Shown here one piece after another: positions 43,788-53,791 of a stretch of 64,000 nucleotides of DNA; position 1 is the first letter of the stretch, and the number at the start of each line of letters is the position of its first letter. Made by a program: the position numbers and the translations under genes. Source of the stretch: Fulvimarina pelagi HTCC2506 (GTDB lineage: Bacteria > Pseudomonadota > Alphaproteobacteria > Rhizobiales > Rhizobiaceae). The stretch spans positions 3,504,432 through 3,568,431 of the forward strand of contig NZ_DS022272.1 in the NCBI RefSeq assembly GCF_000153705.1, written 5' to 3'. The notes beneath the pieces are model-generated. The model ran no database searches, was not told where the DNA came from, and was given only the letters and a program-made list of their open reading frames with translations.

Positions 43788-44831
43788 ATGAGCTTTTGCT
43801 CGACAATCAAGCGGGCATGCGCGGGCGTCTTGACGCTCGCGCTTCCCATTCTCCTGTTCGCGGGCGGGACCCACGCACAGGACCGCGAGTTCGGCGGTGA
43901 AATCGAACTTGTCGATCCGGACGTACTTCGCGTGTGCGCGGATCCGGCGAACATGCCGTTCTCTAACGAAAATGAAGAGGGCTTCGAACAGGAACTCGCG
44001 GAATTTCTTGCCGGCAAACTCGGTCGCGAGTCGGTCTCCTATACCTATTTCCCGCAGGCCACCGGCTTCGTGCGGATGACGCTCGGCTCCAATCTCTGCG
44101 ATATCATCATGAGCTACCCGCAGGGCGACGAGATGGTGCAGAACACCAACGCCTACTATCGGACGGCCTATTCGATCATCGTTCCTTCTGATGGCGAACT
44201 CGCCGGAATCGAGAAGCTGGAAGATCCCGAACTTGAGGGCAAGCGAGTCGGCATCGTCGCGGGAACGCCTCCTGCCACTTATCTGGCGCGAGCGGGCCTC
44301 ATCGGTTTGGCAAAGCCCTATCAGCTTGTCGTCGACACCCGCGTGAACAACTCGGCAAAGGCGATGATCGAAGATCTCGAGGCCGGCGAAATCGACGCTG
44401 CGGTCCTGTGGGGACCGATGGCCGGCTGGTACGCTAAACAGTCTGAGAAAGACTACACCGTCATACCGCTCGTCAACGAGCCGCCAGGCCCTGCGATGGC
44501 CTACCGTATCACCATGGGCGTTCGCGCGGCCGATCAGCAATGGAAGCGCACGCTGAACGTCGCCATCCGTGATTATCAGGACGAGATCAACGAGATACTC
44601 CTCTCCTACGGCGTTCCCCTTCTGACCGAGGACGATCAGCCCATCACGTCCTCCGCGGTGGGAGAGGGCGCCTCCGGGTCCGCTTCTGAAGTCGATGGTC
44701 AATCTGCTGTCGATACCGACAGGAACAGCGCAGATCAGGCAGCGCCGGCCGCCGAAACGACCAGATCGTCAGATGCAGATGGCGAAACTGACGCCAGCGA
44801 GAGCTCCAGTTCTGGCGCAGCATCAGACTGA
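43788..44831 (+). CDS. xoxJ: XoxJ: quinoprotein dehydrogenase-associated periplasmic binding protein
   Basis: 347 residues. Signal peptide to about residue 30 (GTHAQD). Solute-binding-protein fold with VDPDVLRVCADPANMPFSNENEEGFE, CDIIMSYPQGDE and AAVLWGPMAGWYA. Relatives (MxaJ/XoxJ) are thought to help activate or mature the dehydrogenase rather than transport a solute. The last 65 residues are Ser/Ala/Glu/Asp-rich low complexity, echoing XoxF and XoxG. Ends next to the rhodanese-like gene. Confidence 0.93.
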   Translation: MSFCSTIKRACAGVLTLALPILLFAGGTHAQDREFGGEIELVDPDVLRVCADPANMPFSNENEEGFEQELAEFLAGKLGRESVSYTYFPQATGFVRMTLGSNLCDIIMSYPQGDEMVQNTNAYYRTAYSIIVPSDGELAGIEKLEDPELEGKRVGIVAGTPPATYLARAGLIGLAKPYQLVVDTRVNNSAKAMIEDLEAGEIDAAVLWGPMAGWYAKQSEKDYTVIPLVNEPPGPAMAYRITMGVRAADQQWKRTLNVAIRDYQDEINEILLSYGVPLLTEDDQPITSSAVGEGASGSASEVDGQSAVDTDRNSADQAAPAAETTRSSDADGETDASESSSSGAASD

Positions 44832-44855
44832 TTGAGGGAACGCCCGGCGGTCGAA

Positions 44856-45467
44856 GTGACAACAGCGTATTCCTCAAAGCTGGTCGTCCCATTTCTTGTG
44901 GCTTTCCTCGCCGCCGGCGCCCACGTGGCCCACGGCGCATCTCCGGCGGTCGTGGATGAGAGCGCTGAGCTTTCCGTCGACACGGTCATCGAACCGGACG
45001 GCTACAAGATGTCGGACTATCGCTCCCCGGTTCCATCCGCGCTGGCAGGCGGTACCGTGATCGATACGGAGGAAGCAAGGAGGCTGCACGAGGCGGGCGT
45101 GCCGTTCATCGATGTCCTACCCCGCCCACCCAAGCCGAAGGGTCTGCCGGAGGGCATTTATTGGCGGCCCAAACCGCGCAAGGACATTCCTGGCTCGGTC
45201 TGGCTCGTCGATACAGGATACGGCGAGTTGACGCCGATGATGAAGAAATATCTCCTGAACGGCCTCGACTCAGCGGTCGCCGGCGATCGATCAAAGCCGA
45301 TCGTTGTCTATTGCGATCGCGACTGCTGGATGAGCTACAATGCCGCCAAACGCGCGATCGAGAACGGTTTCACCAGCATCCACTGGTACCCGGACGGCGT
45401 CCAAGGCTGGGAAGAGGCCGGTTATCCTCTGGAGCGCACCGAGCCTTTAGACCGCCCGGACGAATAG
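44856..45467 (+). CDS. PQQ-dependent catabolism-associated CXXCW-motif rhodanese-like protein
   Basis: About 203 residues, signal peptide ending VAHGAS, then a rhodanese-like domain with IDTEEARRLHEAGVPFIDVLP and the loop CDRDCWMSYNAAKRA. The family is called CXXCW although here, as in relatives I recall, three residues separate the two Cys. It occurs with PQQ dehydrogenases; function unproven, possibly sulfur or redox handling for cytochrome or XoxF disulfides. Start GTG at 44856 with GGCGG upstream is preferred to the TTG at 44832. Confidence 0.87.
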   Translation: MTTAYSSKLVVPFLVAFLAAGAHVAHGASPAVVDESAELSVDTVIEPDGYKMSDYRSPVPSALAGGTVIDTEEARRLHEAGVPFIDVLPRPPKPKGLPEGIYWRPKPRKDIPGSVWLVDTGYGELTPMMKKYLLNGLDSAVAGDRSKPIVVYCDRDCWMSYNAAKRAIENGFTSIHWYPDGVQGWEEAGYPLERTEPLDRPDE

Positions 45468-45530
45468 GCGGGCCTGTTTCGGCTTACCCAAGGGTCGCGT
45501 GGACGTCTACTCTCGATCTGTGTTTCCTGA

Positions 45531-46112
45531 TCACACGAGATAGCGCAGCGCGACGAAGCCGCCGATCAGGAAGATCATGAACAAAGTGAAGAGAAGGCCC
45601 AGCCGCTTCTCGATGAAAACCTGAATCGGCGCGCCGTATCTATAGAGAAGCCAGGCGACGAGGAAGAACCGTGCGCCGCGTCCGATGATCGAGACGACAG
45701 TGAAGACGACGACGTTGAGAGCCGTTACGCCCGAGAAGATCGTCAGGACCTTGTAGGGAAACGGGGTGAGGGCGGCAAAAAGCACGGCCCACCCACCCCA
45801 TTCGTTGTATCGGACGGTGAGCGACTCGAACGAGTCAGCCTTGCCGTACACTTCGAGGATCGGGCGGCCGATGACCTCAAAGAAGAAATAGCCGATGGCG
45901 TAGCCTAGAAAGGCGCCCAGAACGCTGGTGACGGTGCAGATTGCAGCGATCCGCACCCACTTCGCCCGGTTGGCGATCACCATCGGGATCAGCAGCGCGT
46001 CGGGTGGGATCGGGAAGACGGAGCTTTCTATGAAGGACACCGCTCCCAAGGCTCGCTCGGCATGGCGCGTAGCGGCAAGTGACATTACCCAGTCATAGAG
46101 GCGTCGCAGCAT
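45531..46112 (-). CDS. YqaA family (DedA/SNARE-associated) membrane protein
   Basis: 193 residues with about four membrane helices. YqaA-type signature: ERALGAVSFIESSVFPIPPDALLIPMVIANR and the PFPYKVLTIFSGV block. Relatives of the DedA superfamily move lipids or support membrane homeostasis, but the exact role of YqaA is unknown. Single gene. Ends 63 bases from the convergent rhodanese-like gene. Confidence 0.92.
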   Translation of the reverse strand: MLRRLYDWVMSLAATRHAERALGAVSFIESSVFPIPPDALLIPMVIANRAKWVRIAAICTVTSVLGAFLGYAIGYFFFEVIGRPILEVYGKADSFESLTVRYNEWGGWAVLFAALTPFPYKVLTIFSGVTALNVVVFTVVSIIGRGARFFLVAWLLYRYGAPIQVFIEKRLGLLFTLFMIFLIGGFVALRYLV

Positions 46113-46327
46113 GAATGTCCTCAGAGGCGCTCGGCTGCCACGGAATGTTGCAGAGAAGTTGGCGGCATCCAGTGTTTCGTAGGGCCGTATGCTTTCCCGA
46201 CGCCTAACGGAGAATGGGCGCGGATGAAAGATGCAAGTGCATCACGCGCTCGGCGGCCGATCGTGTTGACCCATGGAGACGCTGCGGTGTAGAAGCAGCG
46301 ACTACCGGCAGTCAAACTGCCTGGGGC

Positions 46328-46412
46328 GCCCCTGTGGTGGAATTGGTAGACGCGCGCGACTCAAAATCGCGTTCCGAAAGGAGTGCTGGTTCGATCCCGG
46401 CCAGGGGCACCA
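46328..46412 (+). tRNA. tRNA-Leu (anticodon CAA)
   Basis: 85 bases including an encoded CCA. Acceptor stem GCCCCTG / CAGGGGC, D-loop GGTGGAATTGGTAGAC, anticodon stem CGCGA / TCGCG with loop CTCAAAA (anticodon CAA at 46362-46364), long class II variable arm GTTCCGAAAGGAGT and T-arm GGTTCGATCCC. The long variable arm and anticodon fix the identity as leucine, decoding UUG. Confidence 0.97.
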
Positions 46413-46608
46413 TTCCCATTCAATCTCGAGTTTTCTGTTTTCATCTTTTCGCGCCGAAGGTGCGAAGCACTCGCTGCTCGACGGGAGTTCTGCGCGAATG
46501 GTGATGATTCTGCTCCGGCGCCGAGCCTAGCGGCGCACTCAGTCCGTGACGCGATGTGAGGTGCGCACTCTCTAGGGAAGAGGCCTATCCAGGATCGGCC
46601 GTTTCGCC

Positions 46609-49281
46609 TCAAGGTGTTTCCAGAAGCCTTTCTAGGTAACGCCGTTCGAGCTCCGGCGAGAGCTGGTCGCCGAGGCGATCGCGAATCTCTTCCAGAATTT
46701 CTCGCGCCCTTTCGGCGTCGATCTCGTCGGGCACGCCGACATCCTGACCGAACTGAGGCCCTTGTGTCTGCCGTTGGCGGCCAAGCGGATCGCGCCCGCT
46801 CTGCTGTTGTTGCTGACCCTGCATGCCCGGCCCGTCGCGGCCGCCCGGACCGTCGCCGGGCTGGCCTTCCCCTTGCGCCTGCTGCATCTGGTTCATCATG
46901 TCCTGGGCGCCACGACGCATCGCCTCCATCGCGCGGCCCTGCTCGCCGACAGCGCGGCCGTCATTTCCCTCGCCGAGTGCGCCTTCTGCCTCGCCCATCG
47001 CCTCTCCGGCCTCGCCGAGATCATCGGAGGGTTCGAGGCCCTGCTGGCCGAGTTCTTCCTGGAGCTGTTCGAGCTGCTCCTGCAAGGCGCCTTGGCGCTG
47101 CTGCAACTGCTCCATCATCTCGGCGAATTCTTCGGGCGTCATCTGTTCGCCCTGTTGCTGCTCGCCGCCCTGCTGAGGCTGGCCGTTCTCGCGCGGTTCG
47201 CCTGGCATGCGCTGCTGGTTTTGCTGCTGTTGCTGGCGATACTGCCGGCGGCCGAGATCGTAGGTCTCGTCCATCAATCGCTGCTGCTCCTGAAGGAGCT
47301 CGCCCATCCGGTTCATCTGCTCCTGCATCTGGCTCTGGCCCTGCTGCTGTTGCTGCTGGCCGGGGCGCATCGCCTGGAGCGAATCCATCATCTGCTGGAG
47401 TTCCGAGAGCAGCTGCTGCGCGGCATCCTTTGAGCCGGACTTCGCCAGGTCCTCGATCTGGTCGAGCATACGATCCAGGTCCTGCTGGCGCAGCTCCTGC
47501 ATATTGCCCATCTGCTGCTGGTTCTGTGGCGGCTGGTTCTGCATGGCACGGGCATATTCCTGCAGATATTCCTGCATCGCCTCGCGCAATTCCTGCATCA
47601 GCTGGTCGATCTCTTCATCGGACGCGCCGTTCTCCAGTGCCTCGGCCAGCTGTTCGCGAGCATCTCGCAGCCGTTGTTCTGCGAGCGAGAGATTTCCGTC
47701 CTCGATCCCGAGGGCGATTTCCCAGAGAAAGTCCACCGCGCTGATCAGGCCCTCGTCGTTATAGGCTGCCGCGATGCGAGATCGCGCGGCTTGGAGAGCG
47801 AGATAATCGGCTGTGCTTTCGATGAAGGTGTCGCCATGGAGGGTCACCGCGTCGAGCAGTTCCAGAACGCGCGGCACGGAATTGGCGTCGAGCGCCAGAA
47901 TGCGTCGCTGCTCGACCACAGCCCGGGCAAGCGGATTACTGAACCGCCGCTCTGGCAGCGTCATAGTCACGGTCTCTGACTGGCCGGTTTGACCGGCGGC
48001 GTCGGTGGCGGTCAGTGTGAGTTCCACGTCGGCGCCTGCATAAGGGCTTTCGAGGAGATTGGCGGATGTCCGCGCTTCTGAGCCGTTCTGGCTGCGGCGC
48101 GGGAGAGCCAGCCGGATCTCCGGCGGCTCGACGAGCGGTCGGGCATCGCTCGAAATCTGCTCGTCGACGACCGCGATCTCCGCCTTCGCCGACTTGACGC
48201 CGTAATCGTCCTCGACCCGATAGGCGAGCTCCAGGCCTCCACCACGCTCGGCTTCCGCAGGCGGCGACGTGAACTCGATCTTTGGGTTTTCGTCGGGCGT
48301 CACCTCGATCGCCCAGTCGCCATAAGTCAGAAGCGTCGAGGATAGGCTCGCCGTGCCGCTTTCGGTGAGCGCGAGTTCGTAGGAGGCGGGACCAGAGGGT
48401 GCGGTGTTGTTGGCGGCGCTGTTTTCCTCAGCCGCCGCTTCGGTGGCTTCGCCTTCTGCCGTCTGCTGCCGTCCGCCCTTTTCGCTCGGTAGAACGCGCA
48501 TCACCTCCGCCTCGTCGCGGGTCGGTGAGAACGAGAATTCGATGCCGCTCGCATCGGAGACGCGCACCGAAAGGGCCGAGCCCTCCGGCACGGTAATCGG
48601 GCCGTCCACCGCTTCGCCTTCGACGCTCGGACCGGCGAGGAAGATCGGCGCCCGGCCGGTATAGGTCGGCGGCGTGACCCATGCGTCGACACGGCGTTCG
48701 GCGATCTGGATCGTTTCGCGTGGAATGACGAATGCGTCGGCGATCCGCCCCCCGTTCGGACCCAGCGAATAGGCAAAAGCGGTGACGAAGAGGAGGAGAA
48801 TGACGGCGCGCAGGCCGTAAGGGTCGAGGCGCTCTGTCTGGGTCCGGACCGGTCCACCCGAAAGGTGTCGGAGCTTCTCGGCCATCCGCTTCTTGTGCTC
48901 GCGCCAAAGCGCAAGAGCGAACGGATCGGACGTCGCCGAGAGCGTATCGCCCTGGGCGCGCAGCGGCTGGTGCGTCAGTCGGCTCGAAGCTTCGATCCGC
49001 GCATCGGTCTCCGCGCTGGTCGGCCAGTGGATCCCGCGATTGCGATAGATCGCGTAGCCGGCGACCGTGACGAGGGCGAGGAGGACGACTGCTCTCAGAA
49101 GGAACGGCATAGCTCCGAACGCGCCGAACCAGGCGAGCACTAGGAACAGTGCCAGGATGCAGCTGAGGGACAGCAGCAATGGCCAACCGCGCTCGACGAT
49201 GAGTGCGGTCTTTGCCAGCTTCCGGGTCGTTGCGATCTTGACTGCCCAGCCCTCCGGGCGCTCGCGCCTTCTGTCGGTCAT
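46609..49281 (-). CDS. TIGR02302/DUF4175 family large membrane-anchored protein
   Basis: 890 residues. Two N-terminal membrane helices (about 33-80), a third near 155-175, then a long periplasmic portion. The last third is Gln/Glu/Met-rich with coiled-coil potential, including runs of Gln around 670-690 and 725-760, and it ends in IDAERAREILEEIRDRLGDQ. Alphaproteobacteria-specific family of unknown function, usually next to lysA as here. GAGG is five bases before the ATG; 157 bases downstream of lysA, probably cotranscribed. Confidence 0.9.
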   Translation of the reverse strand: MTDRRRERPEGWAVKIATTRKLAKTALIVERGWPLLLSLSCILALFLVLAWFGAFGAMPFLLRAVVLLALVTVAGYAIYRNRGIHWPTSAETDARIEASSRLTHQPLRAQGDTLSATSDPFALALWREHKKRMAEKLRHLSGGPVRTQTERLDPYGLRAVILLLFVTAFAYSLGPNGGRIADAFVIPRETIQIAERRVDAWVTPPTYTGRAPIFLAGPSVEGEAVDGPITVPEGSALSVRVSDASGIEFSFSPTRDEAEVMRVLPSEKGGRQQTAEGEATEAAAEENSAANNTAPSGPASYELALTESGTASLSSTLLTYGDWAIEVTPDENPKIEFTSPPAEAERGGGLELAYRVEDDYGVKSAKAEIAVVDEQISSDARPLVEPPEIRLALPRRSQNGSEARTSANLLESPYAGADVELTLTATDAAGQTGQSETVTMTLPERRFSNPLARAVVEQRRILALDANSVPRVLELLDAVTLHGDTFIESTADYLALQAARSRIAAAYNDEGLISAVDFLWEIALGIEDGNLSLAEQRLRDAREQLAEALENGASDEEIDQLMQELREAMQEYLQEYARAMQNQPPQNQQQMGNMQELRQQDLDRMLDQIEDLAKSGSKDAAQQLLSELQQMMDSLQAMRPGQQQQQQGQSQMQEQMNRMGELLQEQQRLMDETYDLGRRQYRQQQQQNQQRMPGEPRENGQPQQGGEQQQGEQMTPEEFAEMMEQLQQRQGALQEQLEQLQEELGQQGLEPSDDLGEAGEAMGEAEGALGEGNDGRAVGEQGRAMEAMRRGAQDMMNQMQQAQGEGQPGDGPGGRDGPGMQGQQQQQSGRDPLGRQRQTQGPQFGQDVGVPDEIDAERAREILEEIRDRLGDQLSPELERRYLERLLETP

Positions 49282-49438
49282 GATGCCTCAAACCTGATCA
49301 AGCTGTCCTTTTATCAGCTTTTGAGAAGGATGCGAGGCGCTTGACGGGACTGTGAAGCCAATCAAGGGAGGGCATACCGTCCCATGTCTTGGTTGAGCGG
49401 GCTCCAGTTTTGATTTGTCGGCTCCCGGATAGGCGGCT

Positions 49439-50707
49439 TCAAGCGTCCAGCCACTCGGGGATATGATCGAGTCCGATGAGTTCGTCGATCGTCTGCCTTT
49501 CCCGAATGACGGCGTATTCTCCGCCCTTCACCAGGGTTTCGGCGATCAGTGGGCGAGAATTGTAGGTCGAGGACTGAACCGCACCATAAGCTCCGGCCGA
49601 GGAGAGGAAAACGAGGTCGCCTTCCGCGACCTCCACAATCTCGCGATCCTTTCCGAGAAAATCGCCACTTTCGCAAATCGGACCGACGATATCGGCGGTG
49701 ATCGTTTTCCTGTTCGCCGCCCGCTCGACCGGCTGGATCTCGTGCCAGGCCTCGTAGAGTGTCGGACGAATGAGATCGTTCATCGCGGCGTCGACGATGA
49801 CGAAGGTCTTCCCCTCGTCCTTCTTCACGTAGAGCACACGGGCAACCAGAATTCCGGCATTGGCGACGATCATCCGGCCGGGCTCGAAGACGATCTTCGC
49901 GCCGAGATCGCGCACGTGTCGCTTGACGATCTCGGCATAGGCATGCGGCTCGGGGGGCGTCGCATCAGCGTTCTTGTAGGGAACACCGAGACCGCCGCCG
50001 AGGTCGATATGGCTGATCTCGTGTCCGGCTGCACGCAGCCGATGGACAAGGGTCGCCAGCCGGTCGAAGGCCTCGTCGAACGGCTTCAGGTCGATGATCT
50101 GCGAGCCGATATGCATGTCGATCCCGGTAACCTCGACGCCCGGCAACTCGCGGGCACGCGCGTAGATCGACTCGGCTCGGTCGTAGGCGATGCCGAACTT
50201 GTCGGACTTGCGGCCGGTCGAGATCTTGGCATGGGTTTTCGCGTCGACATCCGGATTTATGCGGAAGGAGACATGGGCGGTAAGTCCGGCATCCACCGCG
50301 CGGGCCGAAATCAGTTCAAGTTCGTTTTCCGACTCGATGTTGAAGCAGAAGATGCCTGAGGCGATCGCCATGTCGATCTCTGCGATCGTCTTGCCGACGC
50401 CCGAAAACATGATTTTCTTCGGATCGATTCCCACCCGAAGCGCTCTCAGCAGTTCGCCGCCCGAGACCACGTCCGCACCAGCGCCGCGGTCCGCAAGAGT
50501 CTTCAGCACCGCTTGGTTTGAATTCGCCTTCATGGCATAGCAGACCATCGCGTCGATATCTGCAAATGCGCTGGAAAAGACGTCGTAATGCCGGAGCAAA
50601 GTCGCCGTCGAATAGCAGTAGAACGGCGTGCCGATGTCTTTGGCAATCGTCGTGACGGGGACATCCTCGGCGTGGAGAAGCCCGTCCTTGAATTCGAAAT
50701 GGTTCAT
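49439..50707 (-). CDS. lysA: Diaminopimelate decarboxylase
   Basis: 422-residue PLP enzyme converting meso-diaminopimelate to lysine, last step of the pathway. The PLP lysine lies in CYAMKANSNQAVL (about residue 58), the glycine loop in DLGGGLGVPY, the phosphate-binding EPGRMIVANAG and the substrate/PLP motif ICESGDFLGKDR. Start at ATG 50707 gives the family-length protein. Follows a small lipoprotein gene, as in many Rhizobiales. Confidence 0.96.
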   Translation of the reverse strand: MNHFEFKDGLLHAEDVPVTTIAKDIGTPFYCYSTATLLRHYDVFSSAFADIDAMVCYAMKANSNQAVLKTLADRGAGADVVSGGELLRALRVGIDPKKIMFSGVGKTIAEIDMAIASGIFCFNIESENELELISARAVDAGLTAHVSFRINPDVDAKTHAKISTGRKSDKFGIAYDRAESIYARARELPGVEVTGIDMHIGSQIIDLKPFDEAFDRLATLVHRLRAAGHEISHIDLGGGLGVPYKNADATPPEPHAYAEIVKRHVRDLGAKIVFEPGRMIVANAGILVARVLYVKKDEGKTFVIVDAAMNDLIRPTLYEAWHEIQPVERAANRKTITADIVGPICESGDFLGKDREIVEVAEGDLVFLSSAGAYGAVQSSTYNSRPLIAETLVKGGEYAVIRERQTIDELIGLDHIPEWLDA

Positions 50708-50773
50708 GGTGACGCCATCTGCCCGGTTCGGTCGGGCTTTCAACCGGTCGTGAGGTCCGTTGGACCGAAGCGG

Positions 50774-51079
50774 TTAATTGAGCAGCGGATCGAGGAAGAA
50801 CGATCTGTCCGCCGCACCCGGCGTCCGAGAGACCTCGGCGGCGCCGATCTGATCGTCGTCATCCGTGCCGCTCGTGGCGATCCTCGGCCCCAACAGGGCA
50901 TCGTCGTCACGGCTGCCACCGATGATGTCCGTATCGCCGCCGCGTTCGGGCTCGGCGAAACCGGCGGGGGCATTGTCAGTGCCGGGGGCCCGCGGCAAGT
51001 TCTTGACGCCGCAGCCGGCAAGAAGCAAAGCGGTCATCGGCGCCGCGACGATCAGCGTCCGAAGAAATCCGTTGCTCAT
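50774..51079 (-). CDS. Small LptM-like lipoprotein
   Basis: 101 residues with a signal peptide and lipobox LLLAGCG (lipidated Cys about residue 23). The start of the mature protein, CGVKNLPRAP, recalls the CGQKGPLYLP element of LptM, the lipoprotein that aids LptD disulfide maturation; the rest is acidic and poorly ordered. Position between argH and lysA matches that conserved lipoprotein. The second ATG (51079) is preferred because GGGAG abuts the first one. Confidence 0.75.
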   Translation of the reverse strand: MSNGFLRTLIVAAPMTALLLAGCGVKNLPRAPGTDNAPAGFAEPERGGDTDIIGGSRDDDALLGPRIATSGTDDDDQIGAAEVSRTPGAADRSFFLDPLLN

Positions 51080-51199
51080 TCTCATCTCCCAAATTCGAAC
51101 CCGGCGGAAACCACAATCGTATTGGCGTTCTAACGCGGGCAGCGGCGAAAATCATCGGGTTCCCGGCAACACTCGCCGTGCGATTATCGCCCTAAGGGC

Positions 51200-52600
51200 C
51201 TATCTGTTGAGTTCCAATTTGTCCCGCCAGACCGCGATAGCGGCGCGGACATTATCCGGCGCGGTGCCGCCATAGCTCGTTCGGCTGGCCACGGAGGCTT
51301 CGACCGTGAGAACCGAGTAAACGCCTTCCGTGACTGCCGGATTGAGCGCCTTCAGGTCATCGAGCGGCAGGTCGGCGAGGCCGATGCCCCGGTCCTCGGC
51401 CATTGCCACTGCCCGCCCTGTGACATGATGGGACTCGCGGAACGGCAGGCCCGCCTCACGCACGAGCCAGTCGGCAAGGTCGGTCGCGGTCGAAAATCCG
51501 TGGCCGGCGGCCGCGCGCATCGCCTCCCGATTGACGACGAGATCGCGGATCATTCCGGTGGAGGCGGCAAGTGCAAGTTGCAGGGAGTCGATCGCATCGA
51601 AAACCTGCTGTTTGTCCTCCTGCATGTCCTTCGAATAGGTCAGCGGCAGGCCTTTCATCACCGTCAGCAAAGAGATCAGCGCCCCATTGATGCGCCCAGG
51701 CTTGGCGCGCACCAGTTCGGCGGCGTCCGGGTTCTTCTTCTGTGGCATGATGGACGAGCCGGTCGAGAAGGCGTCCGACAGCTTGACGAAGCCGAACTGC
51801 GGCGTCGACCAGATGACGATCTCCTCGGCAAGCCGCGACAGATGCGTCGCGCAGATCGCCGCGAACGAAAGAAAGTCCAGCGCGAAGTCCCGGTCCGAGA
51901 CCGTATCGAGAGAATTGCGGGTCGGTTCGCGAAAGCCGAGAGCCTTGGCCGTCTGGTGCCGGTCGATCGGAAAGCCCGTGCCGGCGAGGGCGGCGGTTCC
52001 GAGCGGGCACTCGTCCATCCGCTCGATCGCGTCGCGGCAACGCGAGAGATCGCGTGCGGCCATCTCGGCGTAGGCGAGGCAGTGGTGGCCGTAGGTGACC
52101 GGCTGAGCGACCTGAAGATGGGTGAATCCGGGCATCACCGTGTCGGCATGGTCTTCCGCCTTGTCGAGGAGCGCCGCGATGAAGTCCTGGAGCCCCGCTT
52201 CGAATCGTTGAAGCGCAGACTTGACGTGAAGCCGGAAATCGAGTGCCACCTGATCGTTGCGCGAACGCGCCGTGTGGAGCCGCCCGGCGGCCGGGCCGAT
52301 CAGCTCGGCGAGCCGAGCTTCGATGTTCATGTGGATGTCCTCGCGCTGGCGCGAGAAGGTGAAGTTCCCGGCCGCGATCTCGCCGCGTATCGTATCCAGC
52401 CCGGCGATGATCGAATCCCGATCTTCCGCGGTGATCACGCCCGTGTCGGCGAGCATCGTCGCATGGGCTTTCGAACCTGCGATATCTTCCTCATATAGAC
52501 GCTTGTCGAAATCGATGGAGGCGTTGATCTCCTCCATGATGGCATCGGGACCGGAGGCGAATCGGCCGCCCCACATTTCGTTGCTTGTCGTCTGGCTCAT
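51200..52600 (-). CDS. argH: Argininosuccinate lyase
   Basis: 466 residues, last step of arginine synthesis (argininosuccinate to arginine and fumarate). Fumarase/aspartase superfamily motif [12 protein letters not shown] is intact, along with MWGGRF near the N-terminus, [11 protein letters not shown] and [16 protein letters not shown]. Start at ATG 52600 gives the standard N-terminus. Divergent from tlpA with only 29 bases between start codons, so the two promoters overlap or lie inside the genes. Confidence 0.97.
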   Translation of the reverse strand: MSQTTSNEMWGGRFASGPDAIMEEINASIDFDKRLYEEDIAGSKAHATMLADTGVITAEDRDSIIAGLDTIRGEIAAGNFTFSRQREDIHMNIEARLAELIGPAAGRLHTARSRNDQVALDFRLHVKSALQRFEAGLQDFIAALLDKAEDHADTVMPGFTHLQVAQPVTYGHHCLAYAEMAARDLSRCRDAIERMDECPLGTAALAGTGFPIDRHQTAKALGFREPTRNSLDTVSDRDFALDFLSFAAICATHLSRLAEEIVIWSTPQFGFVKLSDAFSTGSSIMPQKKNPDAAELVRAKPGRINGALISLLTVMKGLPLTYSKDMQEDKQQVFDAIDSLQLALAASTGMIRDLVVNREAMRAAAGHGFSTATDLADWLVREAGLPFRESHHVTGRAVAMAEDRGIGLADLPLDDLKALNPAVTEGVYSVLTVEASVASRTSYGGTAPDNVRAAIAVWRDKLELNR

Positions 52601-52629
52601 CGCGTGCGCTTGGGAGTTCGAGAAAAACA

Positions 52630-53295
52630 ATGGCGGAAAAGCAACCGGGCTTGGGCAAGTCGGTCGGTCTCGCGATCGGAGGCGCCCTTGCGGCAGGCCT
52701 GATCGCGGGTCTCGGCGTCCTATACGTGACGGGCGGATACGAAAGCAATGTAGAGGTCGCATCCGGCTGTCAGGCGAACGAAAGCCTCGCGAGCGCCATA
52801 GACGAGGCCGCGCAAGGAGAGGTCGCCGCCGTTCAGCCGGTCGATACGCCGTTCGACGTCAAGGCCATCGCATTCAAGGATGCGGACGGCGCCGAGCGCA
52901 GCCTCGCCGACTTTTCGGGCCAGACGCTCCTCGTCAATCTCTGGGCGACATGGTGCGCACCCTGCCGGGCCGAAATGCCGGCGCTCGACGAGTTGCAGCG
53001 CGAACGCGGCGGCGAGGACTTCGCGGTCATCCCGATCAATGTCGACACCGGCGACGAGGCCAAGCCGAAGGGTTTCTACGAGGAGACAGGTCTCATTGAC
53101 CTTCCCTACTACCGCGATGAGACCATGGGCGTCTTCCAGAACCTGAAGAGCCAGGGAACGGCCTTTGGCCTGCCGGTCACGCTTCTCGTCGACGAAGAAG
53201 GCTGCGCCCGCGCAGCCGTGAACGGCCCGGCGGAATGGGCGAGCCCCGATGCGCTCCGCCTGATCGATGCCGTTCGAGAGCCGGGCTCGGTTTGA
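52630..53295 (+). CDS. tlpA: TlpA-type membrane-anchored thioredoxin-like reductase
   Basis: 221 residues. An N-terminal membrane anchor (about 15-37) leads to a periplasmic thioredoxin fold with active site WCAPC ([12 protein letters not shown]) and cis-Pro region [12 protein letters not shown]. Family members reduce apocytochrome c or copper chaperones for oxidase assembly. Given the many c-type cytochromes in this genome segment, a role in their maturation is plausible. The gene is divergent from argH, a conserved Rhizobiales arrangement. Confidence 0.92.
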   Translation: MAEKQPGLGKSVGLAIGGALAAGLIAGLGVLYVTGGYESNVEVASGCQANESLASAIDEAAQGEVAAVQPVDTPFDVKAIAFKDADGAERSLADFSGQTLLVNLWATWCAPCRAEMPALDELQRERGGEDFAVIPINVDTGDEAKPKGFYEETGLIDLPYYRDETMGVFQNLKSQGTAFGLPVTLLVDEEGCARAAVNGPAEWASPDALRLIDAVREPGSV

Positions 53296-53616
53296 TCGAC
53301 AGCAGGCGCAGTGCCAGACAGTTTTGAGTACCGGATGCAAGGCGCCAATCGGATGAGCCGATCGTGGCCGTGTGGCTCGTTTAAAGCAAAGAGAAGCGTC
53401 CGAGTGGTTGACGCACCGAAGTCAGACTGACACACGAGGGCAAATCCATACAGCGGGGAAATGGAAGCCTGTAATTATCGGGCACGCAAAGGGAAAATCG
53501 GGGACGTGTCCTCGTTCCGCTCCGACCGAATGATCCGACGTAAGGAGTCGCGGCGGGCGTCGAATGGAATTTTTCGATGGCGGGGATTGAATGAAGTTTT
53601 CAATTTTCCGTGGCTG

Positions 53617-53786
53617 AAATAACAAGAGAGCCGCACGGCCTGGAGGGGGATACGCCGTTGCGACTCTCTTGCATTTTCCAACGAGCGCTGGTCCTGGAGA
53701 GGGGGAAGAGGACCGGTGCGCTCTCAAGTATCGGCGGAAAAGCGGGGGACATGCTTTAAGGCCGAACCGACGTTTCAGCGTCGTTG
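53617..53786 (-). ncRNA. Candidate trans-acting small RNA with two C-rich-loop hairpins
   Basis: Minus-strand transcript, order 5-prime to 3-prime. First a short hairpin CGACG/CGTCG (plus 53768-53783). Then hairpin A: GAGCGC and GGTCCT arms (plus 53718-53723, 53709-53714) pairing with 53683-53688 and 53690-53695, loop CTTCCCCCTCTCC. Then hairpin B: 17-18-base imperfect arms (plus 53654-53671 with 53623-53639), loop GTATCCCCCTCCAG, followed by TTATTT (53617-53622). Loops exposing CCCCUCC are complementary to ribosome-binding sites. This plan recalls the alphaproteobacterial anti-Shine-Dalgarno sRNAs (CcsR/cuckoo, alpha-r families) with CCUCCUCCC loops. Ends are approximate; no expression evidence. 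Confidence 0.5.
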
Positions 53787-53791
53787 TGATA

